A DNA stretch of 46,692 nt from a virus, in the IMG/VR virus record IMGVR_UViG_3300035183_000067, positions 1-46,692 of that record, one strand, 5' to 3'. Of the stretch, positions 25,812 to 33,493 are shown piece after piece. The stretch's first letter is position 1; each line of letters begins with the position of its first letter. The translations under genes were made by a program, and so were the position numbers. Below the pieces are notes generated by a model. It was given only the letters and a program-made list of their open reading frames with translations, ran no database searches and was not told where the DNA came from.

Positions 25812-25956
25812 AGGAACTAAAGTAGAGCGATGCTATCAAAAAGTCAGGGCGCAAGGAGCTGATAAAGGGAAAGCTGCTAGAATTTGCCAAGCGTCAACCG
25901 GACAATCTCTTGCTACTGGCAAGCCTCCAAAAAGAAAAGGGAGAAAGAAAAAATGA
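25804..25956 (+). CDS. Small basic Cys-containing protein
   Basis: 50-aa protein, MPKGTKVERCYQKVRAQG then GKAARICQASTGQSL and a Lys/Arg-rich tail. Proteins of this type recur in podovirus structural and lysis regions. The function is unknown. A role in nucleic acid binding is plausible from charge. Both ends overlap neighbours. Confidence 0.65.
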   Translation: MPKGTKVERCYQKVRAQGADKGKAARICQASTGQSLATGKPPKRKGRKKK

Positions 25957-26198
25957 AAAACTATCTTCTTGTTCTTTTGTATGGTTTGGATGTGTTCATC
26001 AATAGCCTCTTCCCCGGTGCAGAGAAGGGGCAGACTATTTCTGCTAGGTGGGGGAAATACAGGAACAGCCTCCTAGAGAGATTTGGAGCGAAAGTTCTAG
26101 ACTCCATAGAGCCGGGACATGTAGAGAAAGCTGCTAGAACTTACGATAAAGTCAAGGAGGTATTAGATGCCGACAATTCTGGTAAGCCTGCTAAGTAG
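25953..26198 (+). CDS. Hypothetical protein of lysis cluster
   Basis: 81-aa protein starting MKNYLLVLLYGLDVFINSLF, a hydrophobic start that could be a signal or membrane anchor, then a soluble helical part. ATG 25953 has GGGAG ten bases upstream and is chosen over longer in-frame starts. It overlaps the holin gene by 32 bases. Confidence 0.6.
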   Translation: MKNYLLVLLYGLDVFINSLFPGAEKGQTISARWGKYRNSLLERFGAKVLDSIEPGHVEKAARTYDKVKEVLDADNSGKPAK

Positions 26199-26583
26199 TC
26201 TTCTCCCCGATGTAATCAAGAGAGTTCTTCCTCCCGAGAAGATGTCGGAGGCGGAAGCAGCTAAGCTGCAAGCAGAGCTGACTCTCGAACTAATGAAACA
26301 AGATTGGAGTAGAATAGAAGCTGAGTTTGCAGATAGAAACAGTGCTAGACAACTCGCTGCTGCTGAAATCGCAAAAGGAAATGCCCTTACTTCCTTTTTT
26401 GCTGCTGTTGTCCGTCCTTTGTGGGGAATCGGCGCATTCGTTCTTGTTACTTACTCTGTTATCTACGGAGTAGCCATCAGCAGCGTTCTTAACGATATTA
26501 TTCAGACAGTCTTGATGTTCTACTTCGGCGGAAGGGTGATTGAAAAGGTCACTCCTTCTATTGTAAATGCCTTCAAGAAATAA
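26167..26583 (+). CDS. Holin, 3TM gene-transfer-release type
   Basis: 138-aa protein with a helical soluble N-terminal half (LQAELTLELMKQDWSRIEAEF, here cited by its core). Two or three C-terminal membrane segments follow (VVRPLWGIGAFVLVTYSVI, IIQTVLMFYFGGRVIEKV). This layout and the FVRPLWG-like motif match the holin family known from gene transfer agents and many phages. It should permeabilise the inner membrane at lysis. It is the last gene of the rightward block. Confidence 0.8.
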   Translation: MPTILVSLLSSLLPDVIKRVLPPEKMSEAEAAKLQAELTLELMKQDWSRIEAEFADRNSARQLAAAEIAKGNALTSFFAAVVRPLWGIGAFVLVTYSVIYGVAISSVLNDIIQTVLMFYFGGRVIEKVTPSIVNAFKK

Positions 26584-26612
26584 AGAAAGCCCCTTTCGGG
26601 GCTTTCCTTTTT
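26584..26612 (+). terminator. Intrinsic terminator between converging genes
   Basis: GAAAGCCCC-TTTC-GGGGCTTTC followed by CTTTTT. The 9-bp stem and T-run suit termination of the rightward transcript. On the minus strand the same hairpin is followed by TTTATTTC, so it may also stop leftward transcription after the reductase gene. Confidence 0.9.
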
Positions 26613-28485
26613 AGAGATTACATCCGCCTGCTGTGCAAGCTAGTTCTTGACTCGAAACAGTATTGTCCTCCTTCTCATAGAAATCATTCCAATCAAAGAC
26701 AGGCATCTGAGCAACCATCTTTTCGTAGGTCTCCTTGTCAATTTCCTCAAAAGGTGCTTGCTTATAAACGTGGTCTGTGTGGGGCAAGAAGCTAACCCCA
26801 CTCATCTCATCGAAGTGTTTGTACACCCAAGCACCAACCTCCAGCCACTCGTGGTCTTTGACATAGACAGTAATTGAAGGCTTGTGCTCACACCAATGAC
26901 GCTGGTACAACAGCCAGTGCTCTAGCTGTTCTACAGCAGTCCTGTCGTCTCTGAAGACTGCTCCCTCCGGGGCTTTTTGAGGAAAGGAGAAGACAGTCGT
27001 TGTCTCTTCCTTACCAAAAGCAGGTTCGTGAGGCACACCAACAGACTTCAAAAAAGAAGTCAAAGGGTCCTTGTTATCCTGTCTGATCCTGCGGATATAG
27101 TATTTGCTATATCTAGGATGAATCCCCGGAGCAGTTCCTGCCAACTCAGAAACAGTGCCGCTAGGTTTCACACAAGTAATCGCAGCAGACTCTGGGATTC
27201 CCAATTTGGAAGCCCAGATTCTGTTGACCTCTCTTGCGTGATCTCGTAGCTTCTCAAGCATTTCAGGCAAATTGACATCTTTCCTAGTTCCGTTTGTCAA
27301 ACTGTTGTCCATAATACCAGTAAGACTAACCCCAAGCAACCTCTCTTCTTCAGTGTTTTTCTTCCACCCCTCACTCAAGAATTGGAAATCTGTGAGAGTA
27401 GCTTGTATAGTTCCAAGAATGGTAGCAATTTCAACCTTACGTTTCAAGGACTCAAAATCATCATTCTCCCTAATGATCACTTCAGTCAAGTTACAAAACT
27501 GCTTATCCCTTAGAATGATCTCAGAGCAAGGATTACATCCATAATTGAGATTCGGGTCTCGACGACCCCACCTCGATGCTTGCTTCCTAGCAGCAACCCG
27601 ATTGAAAATCCCCCTCTCACCAGACTTGGACTTCACAAGAGAAAGCCATTCCTCCAAGAAAGTCTCTGCATCTGGTTTCTCTGTGTAGGCAACACTGTTG
27701 TTGGCGAGTGCCCTCTGAGAATTTTCTTCCCACCACGCTCCTACTTTAGCTTCCCTCATCCTTCTATCAGTAAGATTGGAGAGACTAATTAGAGCGGAGC
27801 GACGAACGCCTCCTACCACAACAACCTCACCAATCATGCACATGATGTCATGGACTTCAATTGAAGTCAGTTTCCTTCCCGCCGCATTTTTGAAAACTCG
27901 AATAACGTAGTCAAACAGTCTCCGCAGAGGCTCCGGGCCGGAAGCGCGTCCCCCAAACGTATTAAGCCGCGACCCAGCCGGACGAATTCTTGAGTAGTCA
28001 ATCTTCGGAATGTCTCCTTCCCACAACGAAGACAAGAGCTTTTTAAAGGCTTTCGCCCATCCAAGTTTGCTGTCTTGAACAACAATTACATCCTCCACTT
28101 CCTTGAAAGTCTCTGGAACGGCGGGGAGATTTGCAATCTCCTGCCTCTCACAAGAGAACCCCACCCCAGTGCCATTCATCAAAATGTAGAGCGTCTCACT
28201 AAAAGCCCGTTTAGTGTTTACTGCAAGGTATGCACAGTTGTAAGCAGCAATGTTGTCCCTCTTGACTGCTTCTCCAGCAGTCATAAGAAGACGCATAGAA
28301 GGAACTACTTCCAAGTTCAGAATTGCTTTCCTTGCAAAGTCAAGAGGCTCTCCAACTCTTTCTTCCAGAAACTTGATAAGACGATCCACAGTTTCTTCCC
28401 AAGTTTCTCTCCTACCTTTCTCTGGGAGATACCGGGCATACCTACTCTTGTGGATTACACTTTGATACAAGTTAAGTGTAGTCAT
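26611..28485 (-). CDS. nrdJ: Class II (B12-dependent) ribonucleotide reductase
   Basis: 624-aa enzyme that converts ribonucleotides to deoxyribonucleotides. It has the SMRLLMTAGEA and YNCAYLAV region with the first active-site Cys, the NPCSEI motif mid-protein, and the C-terminal shuttle CTAGGC with two Cys five positions apart, as in monomeric adenosylcobalamin-dependent enzymes. No small-subunit gene is present, which fits class II. ATG 28485 lies inside the previous gene's end. Confidence 0.88.
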   Translation of the reverse strand: MTTLNLYQSVIHKSRYARYLPEKGRRETWEETVDRLIKFLEERVGEPLDFARKAILNLEVVPSMRLLMTAGEAVKRDNIAAYNCAYLAVNTKRAFSETLYILMNGTGVGFSCERQEIANLPAVPETFKEVEDVIVVQDSKLGWAKAFKKLLSSLWEGDIPKIDYSRIRPAGSRLNTFGGRASGPEPLRRLFDYVIRVFKNAAGRKLTSIEVHDIMCMIGEVVVVGGVRRSALISLSNLTDRRMREAKVGAWWEENSQRALANNSVAYTEKPDAETFLEEWLSLVKSKSGERGIFNRVAARKQASRWGRRDPNLNYGCNPCSEIILRDKQFCNLTEVIIRENDDFESLKRKVEIATILGTIQATLTDFQFLSEGWKKNTEEERLLGVSLTGIMDNSLTNGTRKDVNLPEMLEKLRDHAREVNRIWASKLGIPESAAITCVKPSGTVSELAGTAPGIHPRYSKYYIRRIRQDNKDPLTSFLKSVGVPHEPAFGKEETTTVFSFPQKAPEGAVFRDDRTAVEQLEHWLLYQRHWCEHKPSITVYVKDHEWLEVGAWVYKHFDEMSGVSFLPHTDHVYKQAPFEEIDKETYEKMVAQMPVFDWNDFYEKEDNTVSSQELACTAGGCNL

Positions 28486-28642
28486 CTTCCCCCAATTCCC
28501 GCAGAAGAAAATCAAATTTATCCTCGATGATGTCTTGGAATCTTTCTACTATATCCTCAGAAGTAATGCCAAGAAGTTCTAATAGAAAGCACTCCTCCTC
28601 TCTGGAAAGTTTTTCTTTCAGTTCCACAAACGTAGTAGTCAT
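28472..28642 (-). CDS. Small acidic hypothetical protein
   Basis: 56-aa acidic helical protein (MTTTFVELKEKLSREEECF, ELGEDDYT end). ATG 28642 overlaps the phosphoesterase stop (ATGA), and its own stop overlaps the reductase start. Tight coupling supports a real gene. The function is unknown. Confidence 0.6.
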   Translation of the reverse strand: MTTTFVELKEKLSREEECFLLELLGITSEDIVERFQDIIEDKFDFLLRELGEDDYT

Positions 28643-29454
28643 TTGCCATACCACTCCTTCAACTTCGACATAGGGATTATCTCATACCCTCCTCTAAAAT
28701 CTCCATTGTGAACATCCCGGAACACGTTAATACATCGGTACCAATCTTTATTATTCTGCTTTGCGTAGTTTTCTATTTGAGAAGGATCAAGAGCACATCC
28801 AGCAGAAACTCCCCAAATTCTATCCCCAGAAGCAGTGATCTCACTAGCCACGTCAGAAATGTGATTGTGACCAACAACTGTGGAACAGTGCTTCTCCCTC
28901 AGAAGAGTTCTAGCTGGCGCTTTTCCTGATGCGATTGGTTGTCCTGTTCCTCTTCCTTGCCAGTAGTGGACGTATGTAACTCCGTTGACGGTGAGGGGTT
29001 CGAGGAAAGGAACATATTCCCACCCAAATTCTTTGTGTCTCCCGTCTTCGACACCAATCGTTCCGTCAAGAAGAGGAGTTGTTTCAATAACTCGAAGAAT
29101 CCTTCCTTCAAAGTGATTACCTCCGAGTGCATAGAATGAAACGTTTCCTTTTCTTTTTCCGCTAGAACGCGAAGGATTGAGACTCCTTCGGATAGGAGCG
29201 ATGAACTTTTCTCTAGCGTCCCAAGCAGCTTCAAGGTCTCGTTTGTAGCGTCTTCCTTCATAACTTTTTTTCCCCATGTCGTAAGAAGAGAGGGATTCCA
29301 TATCCTCCCAATCTCCCATTTCGATAACAACTATGTTGTGATCTCGATGAGCCTCAATATAATCTCGTACAAAATTACCCATCCAAGTAAATCGATCATT
29401 TGGAACATCGGGTCTTGCATGGGCATCTCCAATTACAATGTGATCTGTAATCAT
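28639..29454 (-). CDS. Calcineurin-like metallophosphoesterase
   Basis: 271-aa protein with the metal-binding series of the family: GDAHARPD near the N-terminus, EMGDWED at about residue 46, GGNHFEGR at about residue 114 and a C-terminal VVGHNHISD motif. The substrate could be a nucleotide, cyclic nucleotide or phosphoester on nucleic acid. Its place between reductase and endonuclease genes suggests nucleotide or DNA metabolism. ATG overlaps the upstream stop. Confidence 0.85.
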   Translation of the reverse strand: MITDHIVIGDAHARPDVPNDRFTWMGNFVRDYIEAHRDHNIVVIEMGDWEDMESLSSYDMGKKSYEGRRYKRDLEAAWDAREKFIAPIRRSLNPSRSSGKRKGNVSFYALGGNHFEGRILRVIETTPLLDGTIGVEDGRHKEFGWEYVPFLEPLTVNGVTYVHYWQGRGTGQPIASGKAPARTLLREKHCSTVVGHNHISDVASEITASGDRIWGVSAGCALDPSQIENYAKQNNKDWYRCINVFRDVHNGDFRGGYEIIPMSKLKEWYGK

Positions 29455-29675
29455 GCTTCTGGCAAAACCTCCTTGGGGATTACAGCGAGATAGTCATTGA
29501 TGAAGTCTTCTTCAATCTTCTTCCTAATATCTTCTGGAATATTAGGAGACACCACTCCGCTGTCCACCAAGAATTGGAGAGCAAAAGTAGCAAGTGCCTT
29601 GATCTCATCTTCAGTGAAGTCTGAAGAGAAAGTATAAACGTTTCTAGGGCTCTTTATTTTTATTTTAAGTTCCAT
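29451..29675 (-). CDS. Hypothetical protein
   Basis: 74-aa acidic protein (MELKIKIKSPRNVYTFSSDF). GAGGAG lies eleven bases upstream. It overlaps endonuclease I at its start and the phosphoesterase at its stop. No family recognised. Confidence 0.6.
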   Translation of the reverse strand: MELKIKIKSPRNVYTFSSDFTEDEIKALATFALQFLVDSGVVSPNIPEDIRKKIEEDFINDYLAVIPKEVLPEA

Positions 29676-30093
29676 TTTGTTTGAATCTCCTCACCCATTT
29701 TTTAGGAATACCGTGACGAAAATCTGCCCACTCAAAACCGTTCTTTTCTGCCCAGTCTGCGTAGGTAGTTTTGCTCCCTTTCCTTATCTTCTCTGTTGCT
29801 CTCTCAAACAAGAACACAATAGTAATTCCCGGATTACTCCTTCTAAAGTGTTCGTACTTTTTCCTGTCGGATGCAGTTAATCTCCCCTTTACTTCAATGA
29901 TAAAGTTGTCACAGTGCTCAGGAACAAAATCAGGACAATATGATCTTGTTATCTCAGGTTGAATGTAAGAAATCTTAAAGGGCTCGTAACGGAAAGGTAT
30001 TCCTAACTGTGTGAAGTAATCTGCTACTCTCTCTTCAAGACCAGATTTATACCGACTATTCTTTTTCTTTTTTCGCAATTTCCCCAACTCCAA
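29665..30093 (-). CDS. Endonuclease I, T7 gp3-like Holliday junction resolvase
   Basis: 142-aa nuclease that cuts branched DNA and debranches concatemers before packaging. It has the PD-(D/E)XK layout of T7 endonuclease I: Glu20 in KSGLEERV, Asp55 in YCPDFV and Glu67-Lys69 in IIEVKGR. Length is near the T7 enzyme (149 aa). It belongs to the operon with the gp6-like exonuclease. Confidence 0.93.
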   Translation of the reverse strand: MELGKLRKKKKNSRYKSGLEERVADYFTQLGIPFRYEPFKISYIQPEITRSYCPDFVPEHCDNFIIEVKGRLTASDRKKYEHFRRSNPGITIVFLFERATEKIRKGSKTTYADWAEKNGFEWADFRHGIPKKWVRRFKQNGT

Positions 30094-30271
30094 TCAGATC
30101 AATGCTAGAGCGAGAGTCATGATGGAGTCGGCCATTAGGAAGCCAAGCACAAATTTGCCATCCGTCAGGACCCTCTATTGCTCCGTGGATTGTGTATTCT
30201 CCTCCTGCATTCCAGTTGTAGATTCTGACCCTTTGTCCGTTTCGCAAGAACCAAAATTTGGGATTTCCCAA
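30056..30271 (-). CDS. Small hypothetical protein, SH3-like pattern
   Basis: 71-aa protein with strand pattern FLRNGQRVRIYNWNAGGEY and WQICAWLPNGRL. It starts at TTG 30271 with GAGG a few bases upstream, inside the 3' end of the exonuclease gene in another frame, and runs into endonuclease I. The beta pattern looks like a true protein, while the overlapping exonuclease tail is low in complexity. Confidence 0.5.
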   Translation of the reverse strand: MGNPKFWFLRNGQRVRIYNWNAGGEYTIHGAIEGPDGWQICAWLPNGRLHHDSRSSIDLIGVGEIAKKEKE

Positions 30272-30948
30272 AGTTCCTCACCCCACTTTCTTTTTAGTTT
30301 TATTAAACGGGCATTTCTAAGAAAGTCTTCCTTCCAATTAGGAAGTCCTTTCTTCTTATACTGTTGTTCGTAAGTTTTAAGAACAACCTCCAACATTTCT
30401 TTTTCAGACATCTCAGGAACAAGGAGCTTGTCTGCAATCCTCTTCCCTATCCCGGGACATCCGGGAATGTTGTCTGTCCCCTTATCACCAATCAAACATT
30501 GCTTGTAGAAATTGCATAGCGCCTCCTCTTTTGTGATATAGAATTTCTCCTTAGTTACAAAGTTGTAATGCCACCCTTCGATTTGGTAGAGGTCCTTGTC
30601 TATAGAGCAGATACAAGTCTCCTCATTCTGTTCAATACCAAGAGCATCGTCTGCCTCCATACCGTAAATGATTTCAGCTCCGTGCGCTTTGACCAAGTGC
30701 TCCCTGATAGCTTCATAGTGTAATGGTTTCTCCGCTTTTCTATTTGCTTTATACTCAGGATATATCTTATACCTAAAATTGGATTTATCAGTTGAAGTCA
30801 AAAAACACTTGTACTCTTCACTCTTCATTTCAAGGCAGATGTCTTCAATCAGAGTATCTGTCCTTGCTAGAGCAATCCACTCCTCATCATTGTTCGTTGT
30901 ATATCCAATCCTATATGTGACGATGTCACAATCAATTAGAAGAATCAT
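30175..30948 (-). CDS. 5'-3' exonuclease, T7 gp6/FEN-like
   Basis: 257-aa flap/exonuclease. The N-terminal acidic motif is LLIDCD. A second acidic group EADDALGIEQ and CSIDKDLYQ follow. The helix-hairpin-helix region is DNIPGCPGIGKRIA. It removes RNA primers and degrades host DNA in T7-like phages. The last ~25 residues are low-complexity (Ser/Glu/Thr) where the next gene overlaps. It overlaps the dUTPase gene by 4 bases. Confidence 0.9.
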   Translation of the reverse strand: MILLIDCDIVTYRIGYTTNNDEEWIALARTDTLIEDICLEMKSEEYKCFLTSTDKSNFRYKIYPEYKANRKAEKPLHYEAIREHLVKAHGAEIIYGMEADDALGIEQNEETCICSIDKDLYQIEGWHYNFVTKEKFYITKEEALCNFYKQCLIGDKGTDNIPGCPGIGKRIADKLLVPEMSEKEMLEVVLKTYEQQYKKKGLPNWKEDFLRNARLIKLKRKWGEELWEIPNFGSCETDKGSESTTGMQEENTQSTEQ

Positions 30949-31406
30949 TTTCCAGTACTTCCGAAGCCAGAAGAAAACCAGCTTGCATCAGTCCCGAGAC
31001 GAGTTTCGGTCAGATTGTCAGCATCCACAAACTCAACCTTCGGAACTTCACAGATATACGCTTGTGCAATCCTATCTCCCGGACGTATAAGTAATGGACG
31101 ATAACCTCCCACAGTAGGCCCGAAGTTCAACGTCACTTTAACCTCTCCTCGGTAGGAGGAATCAATGACAATAGGAAATGCCGCCACTCTATACTTTAAA
31201 TTCAAATTACTTCGCGGAATGATCCGCATTAGACAGCCGGAAGGGATTTCAAACGACAGCCCAGTTCCAACAATGATTTGTTTCTCTAGATGTAGAAGAC
31301 TTCCTTCTACGACAGTAGCTGCATACAAATCAAAACAAGCAGCACCGTCGGTTGAATAAGACGGAATTACTGCGTTTGGATGCAGCTTTTTCACTTTGAC
31401 CTTCAT
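30945..31406 (-). CDS. dut: dUTP diphosphatase
   Basis: 153-aa trimeric-type dUTPase with all five motifs: GAACFDLYA, PRSNLNLK, IDSSYRGEV, GDRIAQAYI and the C-terminal GFGSTGK. It hydrolyses dUTP to dUMP, keeping uracil out of DNA and supplying the dTMP precursor. AGGAG lies just before the ATG. Normal length. Confidence 0.95.
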   Translation of the reverse strand: MKVKVKKLHPNAVIPSYSTDGAACFDLYAATVVEGSLLHLEKQIIVGTGLSFEIPSGCLMRIIPRSNLNLKYRVAAFPIVIDSSYRGEVKVTLNFGPTVGGYRPLLIRPGDRIAQAYICEVPKVEFVDADNLTETRLGTDASWFSSGFGSTGK

Positions 31407-31415
31407 GTCAACTCC

Positions 31416-31691
31416 TTATGCCTTTCTAAACCAATAGAAAGGGCGACCCCGATAACGATAACCGGGAGATAGCTTACTAGCCCGATTAAGATTATCTACA
31501 AGGCCCTTGATAGATCGTGGGTAAATCTTAACTTTAAGATAAGATTTCCAATGAAGCAATCCCACTTGCAACTGACGGATACTCCACTGGTGAGCTTCAT
31601 CATAGAAAAGCGGCTTCGTCTTAATAACTTTGCGACGGTATGGACTGTAACGATACAAGATATAACGAGTTCTATTATGTAGTTCTCTCAT
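31416..31691 (-). CDS. Hypothetical basic protein
   Basis: 91-aa, Arg/Tyr-rich, very basic protein (TRYILYRYSPYRRKVIK, SPGYRYRGRPFYWFRKA). The composition suggests nucleic acid binding. It sits between dUTPase and a tRNA gene and overlaps the upstream gene by 17 bases. No family recognised. Confidence 0.6.
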   Translation of the reverse strand: MRELHNRTRYILYRYSPYRRKVIKTKPLFYDEAHQWSIRQLQVGLLHWKSYLKVKIYPRSIKGLVDNLNRASKLSPGYRYRGRPFYWFRKA

Positions 31692-31875
31692 TTTCTTTCT
31701 TTGAATTACTTAAAGTATTTTCGTTCTCCCAGATTCTCTCTCTCAAGTTCTCTACTTCGTCTGCTAGTTTCCTAATAAGACAATAGGGATGGTCTCTTTC
31801 GCATCCTTGCCAGTGGGTCTTAATCACTTCCCTTTTGACCATCTCTCTGGCAATTTCTACAAGATCGTCTTCCAT
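31675..31875 (-). CDS. Small acidic hypothetical protein
   Basis: 66-aa helical protein with a CERDHPYC pair (HWQGCERDHPYCLIRKLA) that could bind metal. It begins 15 bases after the tRNA 3' end. No family recognised. Confidence 0.6.
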   Translation of the reverse strand: MEDDLVEIAREMVKREVIKTHWQGCERDHPYCLIRKLADEVENLRERIWENENTLSNSKKENERTT

Positions 31876-31890
31876 AACGATACCTCTGTT

Positions 31891-31966
31891 TGGCCCCCTC
31901 GGGAGGAATCGAACCTCCGTCTAGAGAGTTAGAAGCTCTCTGCGTCATCCACTACGCTACGAGGGG
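31891..31966 (-). tRNA. tRNA-Arg(UCU)
   Basis: A complete cloverleaf on the minus strand: acceptor CCCCTCG/CGAGGGG, D-arm GCGT/ACGC, anticodon stem GAGAG/CTCTC with loop CTTCTAA (anticodon TCT), T-arm GGAGG/CCTCC with TTCGATT, discriminator G and encoded CCA. It would read AGA, a codon used very often in this genome and usually scarce in proteobacterial hosts. Confidence 0.97.
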
Positions 31967-32006
31967 AAAATGTGGAGCGGTCGCCGCTTAATAGCGGCTT
32001 CCGCCC
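31967..32006 (-). terminator. Hairpin between tRNA and upstream gene
   Basis: GCCGCT-TAAT-AGCGGC with partly pairing flanks, followed on the minus strand by ACATTTT before the tRNA. It could be a weak terminator or a processing hairpin that helps release the tRNA 5' end. Confidence 0.4.
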
Positions 32007-32016
32007 CGTTGTTTGA

Positions 32017-32211
32017 TTAGGCTACCTTCTTAACAGAAAAGCCAAAGTCAGAAATTGCAGGGGTCCTCCACTTCAAAGAACGAACATGCGGGGGAACAAG
32101 CAGGGAAAACTTCTTCTTGCGCAGAAGTTTCCGGATATAGTTCCTCGCTTGGTCATAAGTCAGGAAAGTTTTAGAGTTATACCGCTTGCCTTTAAAGATG
32201 ATTTTGTACAC
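32017..32211 (-). CDS. Small basic hypothetical protein
   Basis: 64-aa basic protein (MYKIIFKGKRYNSKTFLTYD, YIRKLLRKKKF). Similar short Lys/Arg-rich proteins with a K-F-T-Y-D-Q-A pattern are common in phage replication operons. AGGAGG precedes the ATG. The function is unknown. Confidence 0.65.
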   Translation of the reverse strand: MYKIIFKGKRYNSKTFLTYDQARNYIRKLLRKKKFSLLVPPHVRSLKWRTPAISDFGFSVKKVA

Positions 32212-32228
32212 GCTACCTCCTTGCTAGA

Positions 32229-32750
32229 TCAATACGGAATGTCGTCAGTCAAGTCTTCAAGACCAGTAACAGAGAGATCAAATTTTCCTTTGTCTGCTTC
32301 CTCCTCTTCAACTTCAAACACCCAATTGCAGAATTGCTCTGCCAACTTCATCACCTCTTCGGCAGACGGAATGTTTTTTTCCGTCTTCAACAGGTCAATG
32401 GCTGCCGACAGGCTGGACTGCCGAACGATGAGCCGTTGACGGAGAGCCCTTTCTTCCGGAGTTTCATACCGGCTATTATCCTGTTTTTGAGGAACTGCCA
32501 CAGGAACACCTCCTACCTTAGACACATCTACCCACTCCCAAAATCCACGGTCGTTCTTCTCTGGCTTGACTTCCAAGACATCTCCTGCCTTAACTTGCGC
32601 CAGCTTGGCGAACACGCCCGGGTTTGAGAAAGACATTGCAGTGTACGTTCTTTGCTGTCCTCCTTGTTTGTAAGTAACGTTAATTTTTTGATAAGTGTTT
32701 TTACCTTTCTTTACAGTTTCCGTGCTGATGTCTTCTACTTTTACTTGCAT
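32229..32750 (-). CDS. ssb: Single-stranded DNA-binding protein
   Basis: 173-aa protein. An N-terminal OB-fold-like region (about 1-75: TYQKINVTYKQGGQQRTYTA, FAKLAQVKAGDVLEV) is followed by a helical part and an acidic C-terminus ending LTDDIPY, very close to the DDIPF tail of bacterial SSB. It lies directly after DNA polymerase and overlaps it by 10 bases. A perfect consensus promoter lies about 150 bases upstream, inside the polymerase gene. Confidence 0.75.
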   Translation of the reverse strand: MQVKVEDISTETVKKGKNTYQKINVTYKQGGQQRTYTAMSFSNPGVFAKLAQVKAGDVLEVKPEKNDRGFWEWVDVSKVGGVPVAVPQKQDNSRYETPEERALRQRLIVRQSSLSAAIDLLKTEKNIPSAEEVMKLAEQFCNWVFEVEEEEADKGKFDLSVTGLEDLTDDIPY

Positions 32751-33493
32751 GTGATCTCCTCATTTCTATCAAACTTTTTCAAGTTCAATAGATTCTTACC
32801 ATAAGAAACTTCCCCGGCCATAGGCACATTGAAGGGAAGTTTAAACACCTTCTCAAAGTTCTTGGGCAAATCCTCGAATACTTGTTCCAGTGTTATACAG
32901 ATATTATAACACAATTCTGGGTCGTTGTCAACATCCAACTGGATATCGTCGTGAACAGTATTGAAGAACTTGATCCTTTCTGGATATTCAGGCATTCTTG
33001 AGATTCTATTGAAGGCACTAATCCTTGCAATCATCATCAAGTCTGCACTGAACCCCTGCACTGGATAATTTAGAATTTGTGTTCTAGGCCATTCCATTTC
33101 TCCTTTGTAGTTGGGATACTGCTTGAACCTAAACGTCCTCCCGGTCGGGATGGTAAGAAATCCTTTGTTACGAATCGTCTCCCTGATGATAGTAGTATGC
33201 CACTTTGCGAGGCCCTTGTACTTCTTGTAGGTCCTCTCAATAACTTCTTCCCAGAATTTCAAGTCGCCAATGCCGTCAAAATCAGGGTCAACAGAATAAC
33301 TATAGGCACTTCCCCCATAGATAAGACGAAACAGATACTTCTTAGCAATGAGCCTTGAAGGAAGTCCGAACATCTTTTGGTTGTTTTCGTGTGCATCTAC
33401 TCCCTCTACAATTTCCCTAATAGCAACTTCATCTTGAGACAGATAAGCGGCAGCTCTCCACTCAAGCGCTTTTGCATCTACCTTGATTAGCAT
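32741..33493 (-). CDS. DNA polymerase A, C-terminal part (palm/fingers)
   Basis: 250-aa polymerase half. Motif A is VDAKALEWR (Asp6), motif B is R47-x3-K51-x3-F55-x3-Y59-G60, and motif C is HDD at 181-183. It is in the same frame as the upstream half, and its ATG follows that half's TAA directly. GAGG lies six bases before the ATG, so separate reinitiation is possible. Aligned to family A enzymes, the TAA replaces exactly one residue in the loop before motif A. The gene is thus either a split polymerase or one interrupted by readthrough or mutation. Confidence 0.92.
   Translation of the reverse strand: MLIKVDAKALEWRAAAYLSQDEVAIREIVEGVDAHENNQKMFGLPSRLIAKKYLFRLIYGGSAYSYSVDPDFDGIGDLKFWEEVIERTYKKYKGLAKWHTTIIRETIRNKGFLTIPTGRTFRFKQYPNYKGEMEWPRTQILNYPVQGFSADLMMIARISAFNRISRMPEYPERIKFFNTVHDDIQLDVDNDPELCYNICITLEQVFEDLPKNFEKVFKLPFNVPMAGEVSYGKNLLNLKKFDRNEEITCK
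32903..32931 (-). promoter_or_regulatory. Perfect sigma70 promoter inside the polymerase gene
   Basis: On the minus strand TTGACA (32926-32931) and TATAAT (32903-32908) are separated by exactly 17 bases. Both boxes are consensus despite lying in coding sequence (around residues 187-196 of the C-terminal polymerase half). Transcription would start about 145 bases before the SSB gene and give extra mRNA for SSB, tRNA, dUTPase and nucleases. Confidence 0.75.
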
